Positions 1 to 5,027 of a stretch of DNA of 11,939 nt are shown here, in pieces; within the stretch, counting starts at the first letter, position 1, and each line of letters begins with the position of its first letter. The notes under the pieces were generated by a model. The model ran no database searches. It was not told the DNA's origin and saw nothing but the letters and a program-made list of their open reading frames with translations. Source of the DNA: Lachnospiraceae bacterium (GTDB lineage: Bacteria; Bacillota; Clostridia; Lachnospirales; Lachnospiraceae); NCBI GenBank assembly GCA_022790905.1, contig JAAVYC010000173.1, positions 1 through 11,939 of the forward strand, given 5' to 3'. The translations under genes were made by a program, and so were the position numbers.

Positions 1-756
1 CAGATGAATGAGCCGCCTGGGGCACGTATGCGTGTAGGATTAACAGGACTGACAATGGCGGAATATTTCCGTGATCAGGGTGGAAAAGACGTACTTTTAT
101 TTATTGATAACATTTTCCGTTTTACACAGGCAGGTTCCGAGGTATCTGCATTATTGGGACGTGTGCCTTCTGCGGTTGGTTATCAGCCGACGTTGCAGAC
201 AGAGATGGGTACGCTGCAAGAGCGTATCACATCCACAAAGAATGGTTCCATTACATCTGTTCAGGCTGTCTATGTGCCGGCGGATGACTTGACAGACCCT
301 GCACCAGCGACGACGTTTGCCCATCTGGATGCAACAACGGTATTGGAACGTTCGATTGTAGAGCTTGGTATCTATCCGGCTGTAGATCCATTGGGATCCA
401 CATCTAGAATTTTGGATCCTCGTATTGTAGGCGATGAGCACTTCCAGGTAGCCCGTGGAGTGCAGGAAATTTTACAGAAATACAAAGAATTACAGGATAT
501 CATTGCCATCTTGGGTATGGATGAGTTGTCTGAAGATGACAAAATTGTCGTAAATCGTGCCAGAAAGGTACAGAGATTCCTGTCACAGCCATTCTTCGTA
601 GCGACGCAGTTTACCGGTATGGATGGAAAATATGTTCCGATTGCGGAAACAGTGCGAGGCTTTAAAGAAATTCTGGAAGGAAAACACGACGATATTCCAG
701 AGAGTTATTTCTTGAATGCCGGAAGTATTGATGAAGTTCGCGCCCGTATGAAGTAA
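1..756 (+). CDS. atpD: F1Fo ATP synthase subunit beta, C-terminal part (5' truncated by window)
   Basis: Catalytic beta subunit of the F1 head, which makes or hydrolyses ATP at the cytoplasmic face of the membrane. The reading frame is open from base 1 and begins inside the gene (QMNEPPGARMR), so the N-terminal part with the P-loop lies upstream. The visible 251 residues include the Walker B stretch (LLFIDNIFRFTQAGSE), the ATP synthase alpha/beta signature PAVDPLGSTS, and the DELSEED-loop segment, here DELSEDD. The C-terminal end reads ESYFLNAGSIDEV, as usual for bacterial beta subunits. The family is about 460-470 residues, so slightly over half is present. atpC follows 11 bases after the stop, the standard atpD-atpC order. 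The identification is certain; the start at base 1 is only the window edge. Confidence 0.98.
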   Translation, partial: QMNEPPGARMRVGLTGLTMAEYFRDQGGKDVLLFIDNIFRFTQAGSEVSALLGRVPSAVGYQPTLQTEMGTLQERITSTKNGSITSVQAVYVPADDLTDPAPATTFAHLDATTVLERSIVELGIYPAVDPLGSTSRILDPRIVGDEHFQVARGVQEILQKYKELQDIIAILGMDELSEDDKIVVNRARKVQRFLSQPFFVATQFTGMDGKYVPIAETVRGFKEILEGKHDDIPESYFLNAGSIDEVRARMK

Positions 757-767
757 GGGGTGAGCAT

Positions 768-1169
768 ATGGCAGATGAGAGAATTTTTTCCGTAGAAATT
801 ATTACACCGGACCGTGTTTTTTATAAAGGCGAGGCGACGATGATTGAATTTACGACTGCGAGTGGAGATATTGGTGTCTATAAAAATCACATTCCGTTGA
901 CAACCGTTTTAGAGCCGGGGATCGTGACGATTACGGAACTGGATGGTAAAAAGGAAGCAGCCGTACATTCAGGTTTTGCAGAAATCTTACAGGATAAAGT
1001 GACACTTTTAGCAGAAATTGCAGAGTGGCCAGGTGAGATTGATACTGAGCGTGCTGAGGAGGCAAAAAGACGCGCTGAGGAACGCTTAGAATCACATAAA
1101 GAAGAAATTGATGTGAAGAGGGCAGAGATGGCGCTTAAGAGAGCATTGGTACGTTTGAATATGAAATAA
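768..1169 (+). CDS. atpC: F1Fo ATP synthase subunit epsilon
   Basis: Epsilon subunit of the F1 central stalk; it couples gamma rotation to the c-ring and can inhibit ATP hydrolysis. At 133 residues it has normal family length. Residues 1 to about 85 form the beta-sandwich domain (FSVEIITPDRVFYKG, then GDIGVYKNHIPLTT and the HSGFAEI strand). Residues about 90-133 are a charged two-helix C-terminal domain rich in Glu, Arg and Lys (ERAEEAKRRAEERL, then KRAEMALKRALVRL). The start is the ATG 11 bases after the atpD stop, preceded by a GGGGTGAG ribosome binding site. This is the last gene of the atp operon, since an intrinsic terminator follows directly. Confidence 0.97.
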   Translation: MADERIFSVEIITPDRVFYKGEATMIEFTTASGDIGVYKNHIPLTTVLEPGIVTITELDGKKEAAVHSGFAEILQDKVTLLAEIAEWPGEIDTERAEEAKRRAEERLESHKEEIDVKRAEMALKRALVRLNMK

Positions 1170-1179
1170 AATATGAAAA

Positions 1180-1224
1180 CTCATAAGATATGGTAAAAAG
1201 CTGTATCTTATGAGCTTTTTTATT
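1180..1224 (+). terminator. Intrinsic terminator of the atp operon
   Basis: An 11-bp perfect inverted repeat (CTCATAAGATA at 1180-1190, TATCTTATGAG at 1204-1214) with a 13-base loop. It is followed at once by a T-rich run (CTTTTTTATTTTAT) and begins 10 bases after the atpC stop. A classic rho-independent terminator that closes the ATP synthase operon. Confidence 0.9.
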
Positions 1225-1260
1225 TTATAAAAAGAATTATTTTTACCTATGTCACGAAGA

Positions 1261-1289
1261 TAGACAATCTAAAAGATTTATGCTATCTT
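1261..1289 (+). promoter_or_regulatory. Predicted sigma-A promoter with extended -10
   Basis: TAGACA (1261-1266), a 17-base spacer, then TATCTT (1284-1289) preceded by TG plus one base, an extended -10. Transcription would start near 1296. It lies 37 bases after the atp terminator and faces the GNAT remnant and the intact GNAT gene. The same architecture occurs at 4534-4562, and a related one at 7530-7558. Confidence 0.7.
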
Positions 1290-1331
1290 AATTAAATGTT
1301 CTGATTCAAAAGATCTGTTCTACATAGGAGC
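1261..1331 (+). repeat. Promoter-plus-leader element, copy 1 (copy 2 at 4534-4605)
   Basis: From the -35 box through about 40 transcribed bases, this stretch aligns with 4534-4605 with one single-base gap. Shared points include TAGACAAT, AAAA, ATTTATG, TTAA, CTGA, TC, AAAG and GT. Most differences are C/T or A/G transitions. A rough consensus of the transcribed part is YYCTGAYTCRAAAGRTYYGT. Downstream of it the two leaders diverge. It may be a dispersed regulatory element or an old duplication of an upstream region. Confidence 0.5.
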
Positions 1332-1345
1332 GTATAGAAAGAATC

Positions 1346-1571
1346 ATGATGTGATTAGCCAAGAAAGAAGATTTAAGAAAAATTTTAGTTATCTATAAAA
1401 CAGCACGAAAAAAGTAATAAAATCGGGAATCTTCGTGCAGATACGCGTCAGGATAATCTGATTGTGCAGCATTTATTAGAGAAGAACGGATTTGAGAGAT
1501 GCGGGATTATTTATCTCGCTGATGTAAGTGAAAAAATAGCCTATCAATTTTGTAAAGGAGAAGAAAAATGA
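1346..1571 (+). pseudogene. Decayed GNAT N-acetyltransferase gene (internal deletion, nonsense codon)
   Basis: Two fragments of one acetyltransferase remain. From ATG 1346 the frame reads MM, a TGA stop at 1352-1354, then LAKKEDLRKILVIYKTARK until TAA at 1415. That matches the usual GNAT N-terminus (xRxAxxEDLxxILxIYxxAR), with TGA where an Arg codon (CGA) would be expected. In another frame, about 1422-1568 reads IGNLRADTRQDN, then LLEKNGFERCGIIYL and SEKIAYQ, the typical GNAT C-terminus. The middle of the gene, roughly 80-90 residues including the acetyl-CoA loop, is missing. The C-terminal frame ends at TGA 1569-1571, overlapping the next gene's ATG, and it carries that gene's ribosome binding site (AAGGAG, 1555-1560). 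This suggests an ancestral translationally coupled pair. Confidence 0.75.
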
Positions 1572-2104
1572 AACTGATAAAAGCAGAGACAAAAAAGCAA
1601 TATGCGAGAATACGAAAATTATATAAAACGGCATTTCCTCTACAGGAAAGAAAATTATTTTGGTTGATCAAGCAAAAGCAAAAACAGGGTCTCGTAGACA
1701 TTTGGATGTTAGAACAAAATCAGGAATTTGCGGGCTTAGCAATTACGATGAAAAATAAAGATCTGGTTCTATTGGACTATTTTGCAATAGCGCAAAATCA
1801 AAGAGCTTCGGGACAGGGGTCAAAGGCATTGAAGTGCCTGCTGAAATATTATGAAAAAAAGAGATTCTTTTTAGAAATTGAGAGTACCCTGGGAAAGGCA
1901 AAAAATCAGAAAGAACGGGAAAGACGGAAACATTTTTATCTCAAAAATGGAATGACAGAAATCGGAATGGTTGCAGATGTATTTGGTATAAATATGGAAC
2001 TACTCGGATATGATTGTGGTTTGACCTTTGAAGAATATATTTCTGTATATCGGAATGCATATGGAAGGAGAAAGGCAAAGCGCCTAAAAAGAGTTCCAAT
2101 TTAA
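1568..2104 (+). CDS. GNAT-family N-acetyltransferase
   Basis: Predicted cytoplasmic acetyl-CoA-dependent acetyltransferase of 178 residues; the acceptor substrate cannot be told. The acetyl-CoA-binding motif A appears as QRASGQGSKAL (residues about 78-88, matching Q/R-x-x-G-x-G/A), preceded by the beta-4 strand LVLLDYFAIA. Later comes the family's beta-5 and helix region (FFLEIEST, then RRKHFYLKNGM, where GNATs usually carry a Y.KNGF motif). The C-terminus is basic (GRRKAKRLKR). The start is ATG 1568, with AAGGAG seven bases upstream. This ATG overlaps the stop of the decayed GNAT remnant (ATGA). The gene converges on the histidine kinase at 2117 with only 12 bases between them. It is not a duplicate of the remnant, whose sequence is of a different GNAT subgroup. 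Confidence 0.88.
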   Translation: MKLIKAETKKQYARIRKLYKTAFPLQERKLFWLIKQKQKQGLVDIWMLEQNQEFAGLAITMKNKDLVLLDYFAIAQNQRASGQGSKALKCLLKYYEKKRFFLEIESTLGKAKNQKERERRKHFYLKNGMTEIGMVADVFGINMELLGYDCGLTFEEYISVYRNAYGRRKAKRLKRVPI

Positions 2105-2116
2105 TTCAAATTGCGT

Positions 2117-3235
2117 TCATACTGGAGGAAATGTGATTGTTACAACAGTTCCATGTTCTTTTGTGGATACATAGAGGAGTGTTCCCCGATGGATTTTTAC
2201 AATTTCATGACAGAGAGGAACACCAATTCCTTTTCCCTGTATCTTGTTTTTGGGAACAGAACGGTTCTTATTTAAGATCTGCAACAGTCGTTCATCAATG
2301 TAATCTTTTTTATTATGGATACAGATGTCACTTTGAGAAGCAATTATGTGAATTTCTCCTTCTGTTCGGCTGATATTTGATATCAGATTTATGAGCAGGC
2401 ATAAAAGTAAAGCGTCGTCACCTATTACATAATCCATTTCATTTTGTATCACGATATCAGGATAATGCCTTTGCAAAATCTGGAATAAATCCGGCAGAGA
2501 TACTTTTTTTAAAGAGATCTTTTCATGTTGAATAGCGTTCATGGCGAGGAGACGATCAATGATATTGTTGATATATAAAGCCTCTCTGTGAATTTCATTG
2601 CCGGCATAAAAAATATCTTCCATACCGATATTTCCCAGCATAATATATTGAGCATAGCCTTGGATAGTGGTCAGCGGCGTACGAAGCTCATGGGCAATAT
2701 TGTTGATAGGAAAGTAGATTTTTTTCATAGCAAAATAAAACATAAGTGAGAGAGTAATAGAGATTAATGCAGCAGAAAGAAGAAAAAAGAGAGACTGTCT
2801 TTGAATAACGGCATAAAAAGAATCCATAGATTTCATATAATGTATGACAACATTTGCATTTTTAAAAGAAAATGTCTCGGATAGATAGAGATAGGTGTGA
2901 TGTTTTTGTTTTAATATCTGCGCATTCTGAGACATATCCTCCGTGAGTGCTATCGGAAGATTATCAAAGAAGAGTTCTTCATCACAATAGATTGCGATAG
3001 AAATTCCATTTTTTTCGATAGATTTACAATAGAAATTTAATTTCGTATTCTTTTTATCTATGCCGAGCATAGAGCGTACAGAAGATACAATACTTTGTTT
3101 TGTTTGCAAAGTATTGTCATATATCTGCGAAAAATTCGTGTGAAAAGAATCGTTTAAAATAAAAAAAATACTTCCATATAAAAGAAGGAATAAAAAAGAT
3201 ATTGAAATGATGTAATTTTTTTCCCAAAGTTTCAT
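2117..3235 (-). CDS. Sensor histidine kinase, short, partner of the regulator at 3237-3884
   Basis: Membrane histidine kinase of 372 residues. A first membrane segment (about 8-28) and a second (about 148-170) flank an extracytoplasmic domain of about 120 residues. There is no recognisable HAMP domain: the second helix leads almost directly to the H-box IAHELRTPLTTIQGY (phospho-acceptor His182). The ATPase domain has an N-box (LLINLISNISR, about 280-290) and a G2 loop (GKGIGVPL, 334-341). The G1 region, normally D-x-G-x-G, is reduced to HNKKDYID (about 307-314), so nucleotide binding may be unusual. The start is ATG 3235, one base after the regulator's stop, with GGAG eight bases upstream. 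A longer in-frame ATG at 3346 would add 37 residues encoded inside the regulator and lacks support. Stimulus unknown. Confidence 0.9.
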   Translation of the reverse strand: MKLWEKNYIISISFLFLLLYGSIFFILNDSFHTNFSQIYDNTLQTKQSIVSSVRSMLGIDKKNTKLNFYCKSIEKNGISIAIYCDEELFFDNLPIALTEDMSQNAQILKQKHHTYLYLSETFSFKNANVVIHYMKSMDSFYAVIQRQSLFFLLSAALISITLSLMFYFAMKKIYFPINNIAHELRTPLTTIQGYAQYIMLGNIGMEDIFYAGNEIHREALYINNIIDRLLAMNAIQHEKISLKKVSLPDLFQILQRHYPDIVIQNEMDYVIGDDALLLCLLINLISNISRTEGEIHIIASQSDICIHNKKDYIDERLLQILNKNRSVPKNKIQGKGIGVPLCHEIVKIHRGTLLYVSTKEHGTVVTITFPPV

Positions 3236-3236
3236 A

Positions 3237-3884
3237 TCAAATCTCCAGTCGATAGCCAATTTTATAAATAGTTCGAATGTAATTTTCCCAATGTAATTTC
3301 TTTCGTAATCTTTGAATGTGAACATCCACAGTTCGGATCTCCCCATCGTAATCCCAACCCCATGCGGTATTTAAAAGCTGATCTCTAGTCAGTGTAAGAT
3401 TTTTGTTCAAAATCAAAGCTTTAAGCAATTCAAATTCCTGTTTGGTCAAAGAGATTTCTTGCTGATTGCGATATACTTTGTAATCTTCTAAATGAATCGT
3501 AATCCCCTGAAAAGAAAAGACAGCGTCATTTTTTTGAAAGCGTCTAAGTACGACATTAATCCGCGCAATCAATTCTTGGAAGTCAAAAGGCTTTACAATA
3601 TAGTCTTCAGCGCCCCCATTGAGTCCGCGGACACGATCTTGAATGCCGCTGCGTGCAGTGACATAGATAATCGGGATATCAGAAAATTGTTTTTTTAAGG
3701 TAAAACCGTCGATATCTGGTAGGTTGATATCCAGTAAGATAAGATCTATGGATTGACTTTTAGAGACGGTAACAGCCTCGCTGCCGCAAAAAGCAGCAAG
3801 GCATGTGTGGCCTGTCATAGTCAGGTAACGTACCATCAATTCATGGATAGATTTGTCGTCTTCAACAATTAAAATGGTAGCCAT
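3237..3884 (-). CDS. OmpR-family two-component response regulator
   Basis: DNA-binding response regulator of 215 residues. The receiver domain (about 1-115) has the acidic pair E8/D9-D10 (IVEDD), the phospho-acceptor Asp52 (LILLDINLPDIDG), Thr76 (YVTAR) and Lys98 (VKPF). The C-terminal winged helix (about 120-215) is of the OmpR/PhoB type: LTKQEFELLKAL, then RTVDVHIQRLRKKL in the recognition helix and the wing YKIGYRLEI. The start ATG has GGAGG in the 12-base gap after the small exported-protein gene, and the stop lies one base before the kinase ATG. Co-transcription with both neighbours on the minus strand is very likely. The target genes are unknown; the operon's own promoter is an obvious candidate. 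Confidence 0.95.
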   Translation of the reverse strand: MATILIVEDDKSIHELMVRYLTMTGHTCLAAFCGSEAVTVSKSQSIDLILLDINLPDIDGFTLKKQFSDIPIIYVTARSGIQDRVRGLNGGAEDYIVKPFDFQELIARINVVLRRFQKNDAVFSFQGITIHLEDYKVYRNQQEISLTKQEFELLKALILNKNLTLTRDQLLNTAWGWDYDGEIRTVDVHIQRLRKKLHWENYIRTIYKIGYRLEI

Positions 3885-3896
3885 ATAGATCCTCCG

Positions 3897-4325
3897 TTAA
3901 TTTTTTGGATGATCTGAAACCAGGTAGACAGAATAATCAATTTGTGCAATTTGCTCCGCGGTCAAATCGGAGACAGTAGCCTTGTTCGCATCAATACCGG
4001 CATCTTTGCAGACTTGAAGAATAAATTTCTTGGCATTTGCATTCGTATCGGCATTGATGTCGTTAATTGTGTTTTCCAGGGAACTATCACCCCAATCTTC
4101 TTTGGCATTTTCCTGTAAAAGAGGTGCATTTGGCATTTTCTCTAAAAGTTCTTCTGCCAGGGACAAGTTAATTTCTGAGAAAGAAAGATCCTCTGTCGTG
4201 GAAGAATCGAATGCAAGGACTTTCGTTTCGGTTGCCTTTTGCATATAAAAAGTACCAATGCCAACTGCACCTGAGAAAATAAGGATAAGTGCTGTTGTTA
4301 AGATCGTAAGTTTGTGTTTTTTCAT
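3897..4325 (-). CDS. Small exported or membrane-anchored protein of unknown function, first gene of a two-component operon
   Basis: Not recognised. The 142-residue product begins MKKHKLTILTTALILIFSGAV, a basic stretch plus a hydrophobic helix (about 7-28) that would act as an uncleaved anchor or a signal peptide. The remaining ~110 residues are acidic, apparently helical, and have one Cys (QVCKDAG). There is no lipobox: no Cys sits near the hydrophobic helix. The start is ATG 4325 because AAGGAGG lies 11 bases upstream; an in-frame ATG at 4355 has no ribosome binding site. It is the promoter-proximal gene, 12 bases before the response regulator. A role as a sensed or signal-modulating partner of the kinase, or as a main target of the system, is inference from position only. 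Confidence 0.8.
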   Translation of the reverse strand: MKKHKLTILTTALILIFSGAVGIGTFYMQKATETKVLAFDSSTTEDLSFSEINLSLAEELLEKMPNAPLLQENAKEDWGDSSLENTINDINADTNANAKKFILQVCKDAGIDANKATVSDLTAEQIAQIDYSVYLVSDHPKN

Positions 4326-4478
4326 TGTCTGAAATACCTCCTTTTTATAAAACATATCATTACATTACGATTGTGAAAGTATCATAACAGCGAAATATTT
4401 CAGAGTTGTAACAGCTGCTTATAGTTTTCTCGTTTTTTATGTCGTATGATATATCGCAGGATTTTATATATAGATCAT

Positions 4479-4507
4479 AATATAGTACGGCGATGGATTC
4501 GTGTCAA
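4479..4507 (-). promoter_or_regulatory. Near-consensus sigma-A promoter of the small protein / two-component operon
   Basis: Read on the minus strand: TTGACA (4507-4502), a 17-base spacer, TATATT (4484-4479). The -35 matches the consensus perfectly and the -10 matches five of six. Transcription would start near 4472, giving a leader of about 147 bases before ATG 4325. It is back to back with the plus-strand promoter at 4534, the two -35 boxes being 26 bases apart. Confidence 0.78.
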
Positions 4508-4533
4508 TATACAGACATATTTTTGAAAGAGGA

Positions 4534-4562
4534 TAGACAATTCAAAAAATTTATGTTATTTT
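4534..4562 (+). promoter_or_regulatory. Predicted sigma-A promoter of the hydrogenase-maturation operon
   Basis: TAGACA (4534-4539), a 17-base spacer, TATTTT (4557-4562) preceded by TG plus one base (extended -10). Transcription would start near 4569, leaving a leader of about 210 bases before the first gene at 4778. Its -35, spacer and -10 resemble those at 1261-1289. Confidence 0.7.
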
Positions 4563-4605
4563 AACCATAGTACCCTGACTCGAAAGGTTCGTCCTGCAGA
4601 AGAAG
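4534..4605 (+). repeat. Promoter-plus-leader element, copy 2 (copy 1 at 1261-1331)
   Basis: Aligns with copy 1 over the whole promoter and about 40 transcribed bases, with mostly transition differences and one single-base gap. The transcribed part includes CCTGACTCGAAAGGTTCGTC (4573-4592), which could form a short CGAA/TTCG hairpin; the matching bases in copy 1 do not keep that pairing well. Confidence 0.5.
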
Positions 4606-4672
4606 GCACAAAATGTTATGATAGCGGAAAAATTCTGCCTTTGTGCCTGTTGGTACAAAGGCTATTTTTATC
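4604..4672 (+). promoter_or_regulatory. Candidate transcription attenuator (antiterminator/terminator) in the hyd leader
   Basis: Two mutually exclusive stems are visible. The upstream stem pairs AGGCACAAA (4604-4612) with TTTGTGCCT (4640-4648), nine perfect pairs. The downstream stem pairs GCCTTTGTGCC (4637-4647) with GGTACAAAGGC (4652-4662): eleven pairs with one G-U and a four-base TGTT loop, followed by TATTTTTAT, so it is a good intrinsic terminator. They share bases 4640-4647, so forming the upstream stem would prevent termination. This is the layout of a riboswitch, protein-controlled or translation-controlled attenuator. No known aptamer class was recognised: there is no T-box, SAM, TPP, FMN or cobalamin signature. 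The ligand is unknown. Confidence 0.6.
4637..4671 (+). terminator. Intrinsic terminator inside the hyd operon leader
   Basis: An 11-bp stem (one G-U pair) with a four-base TGTT loop, followed by TATTTTTAT. It sits about 70 bases after the predicted transcription start and about 110 bases before the first gene, so it would act as a conditional stop rather than as the end of an operon. Its 5' arm also pairs with bases 4604-4612. Confidence 0.7.
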
Positions 4673-4674
4673 GT

Positions 4675-4751
4675 ACAGTTTTGCACGCGGAACAAAAGCT
4701 GTGCTTATAGAAAAATCAGAACACGGGAGTACGTGAAATGCACTTTTGTTC
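4675..4751 (+). promoter_or_regulatory. Second pair of competing stems in the hyd leader
   Basis: After the terminator, ACAG-TTTTG (4675-4683) can pair with CAAAA-G-CTGT (4693-4702), nine pairs with a one-base bulge. The alternative pairs GAACAAAA (4690-4697) and GTGC (4701-4704) with GCAC (4740-4743) and TTTTGTTC (4744-4751), twelve pairs with a three-base bulge. Both use 4693-4697, so only one can form. Inside the second lies a small CACG/CGTG hairpin (4722-4735) with GGAG in its loop. This may control translation or RNA stability; function is inference. Confidence 0.4.
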
Positions 4752-4764
4752 TTACAATATATAG
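4738..4764 (+). CDS. Possible 8-residue leader peptide upstream of the hyd genes
   Basis: ATG 4738 is preceded by GGGAG at 4725-4729 (eight-base gap) and opens the short frame MHFCSYNI, ending in TAG at 4762-4764. The stop lies just before the ribosome binding site (AAAGGG) of the next gene, so ribosomes on the short frame could affect folding of the second stem or initiation downstream. Such short frames also arise by chance, so this is a candidate only. Confidence 0.25.
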   Translation: MHFCSYNI

Positions 4765-4777
4765 AAAGGGATTGATT

Positions 4778-5023
4778 ATGGATACCAGACTTGCAAATAT
4801 TGCTATTGTGGTGGAGGAGGCGGAAAGTGTAGAGAAATTGAATCAGATTTTACACGAGTACGGCGATGATATTATAGGAAGAATGGGGATTCCTCACAGG
4901 GAGAGAGGTGTCAGTCTGATTAGCATTGCAATCGATGCACCGCAAAATACGATCAGCAGTCTTTCCGGAAAGCTTGGTATGTTAGAGGGAGTAACCGCTA
5001 AAGCTGTCTATTCAAAGGTATGA
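4778..5023 (+). CDS. TM1266-family iron-only hydrogenase system regulator
   Basis: A small protein of 81 residues matching the family known as putative iron-only hydrogenase system regulators, which have an ACT/NikR-C-like ferredoxin fold. Visible family features are the beta strand LANIAIVVEEAESVEKLN, the central DIIGRMGIPHRERGVSLISI, and the C-terminal LSGKLGMLEGVTAKAVYSKV. The start is ATG 4778, with AAAGGG seven bases upstream. An in-frame GTG at 4643 would extend the protein through the leader terminator and is not credible. It is the first gene of the operon, four bases before hydE. The family consistently travels with [FeFe]-hydrogenase maturases, but its biochemical role is not settled and no DNA-binding domain is visible. 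Confidence 0.88.
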   Translation: MDTRLANIAIVVEEAESVEKLNQILHEYGDDIIGRMGIPHRERGVSLISIAIDAPQNTISSLSGKLGMLEGVTAKAVYSKV

Positions 5024-5027
5024 TAAC

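Noticed and set aside
151..441. Antisense open frames across atpD and other genes (for example 151-441, 5750-6139, 8174-8479 on the minus strand; 2137-2373 and 3492-3698 on the plus strand)
   Set aside because: They lie wholly or mostly opposite convincing genes, have no ribosome binding sites, and encode low-complexity or arginine/serine-rich sequences without recognisable domains.
2098..2116. Bidirectional terminator between the convergent GNAT and kinase genes
   Set aside because: CAATTT/AAATTG gives only six AT-rich pairs without a U tract directly after the hairpin on either strand.
3236..3346. 37-residue N-terminal extension of the minus-strand kinase
   Set aside because: It would overlap the response regulator's recognition-helix coding region out of frame and put extra residues before the first membrane helix. 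ATG 3235 directly follows the regulator stop and has GGAG upstream.
4596..4648. Pseudoknot in the hyd leader (GCAGAA 4596-4601 with TTCTGC 4633-4638, crossing the antiterminator stem)
   Set aside because: The pairing exists on paper, but a 20-base loop with only one base between the 3' strands is geometrically doubtful, and six pairs can arise by chance. Kept only as something for covariation analysis.
4643..4777. Longer version of the TM1266-family protein starting at a GTG at 4643
   Set aside because: The added 45 residues would be encoded by the terminator hairpin and structured leader, do not resemble the family, and lack a ribosome binding site. ATG 4778 has one and gives normal family length.
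4563..4777. T-box leader before the hyd genes
   Set aside because: There is no AGGGTGGTACCGCG-type T-box sequence, no recognisable specifier loop, and the downstream genes are not amino-acid or tRNA-charging genes.
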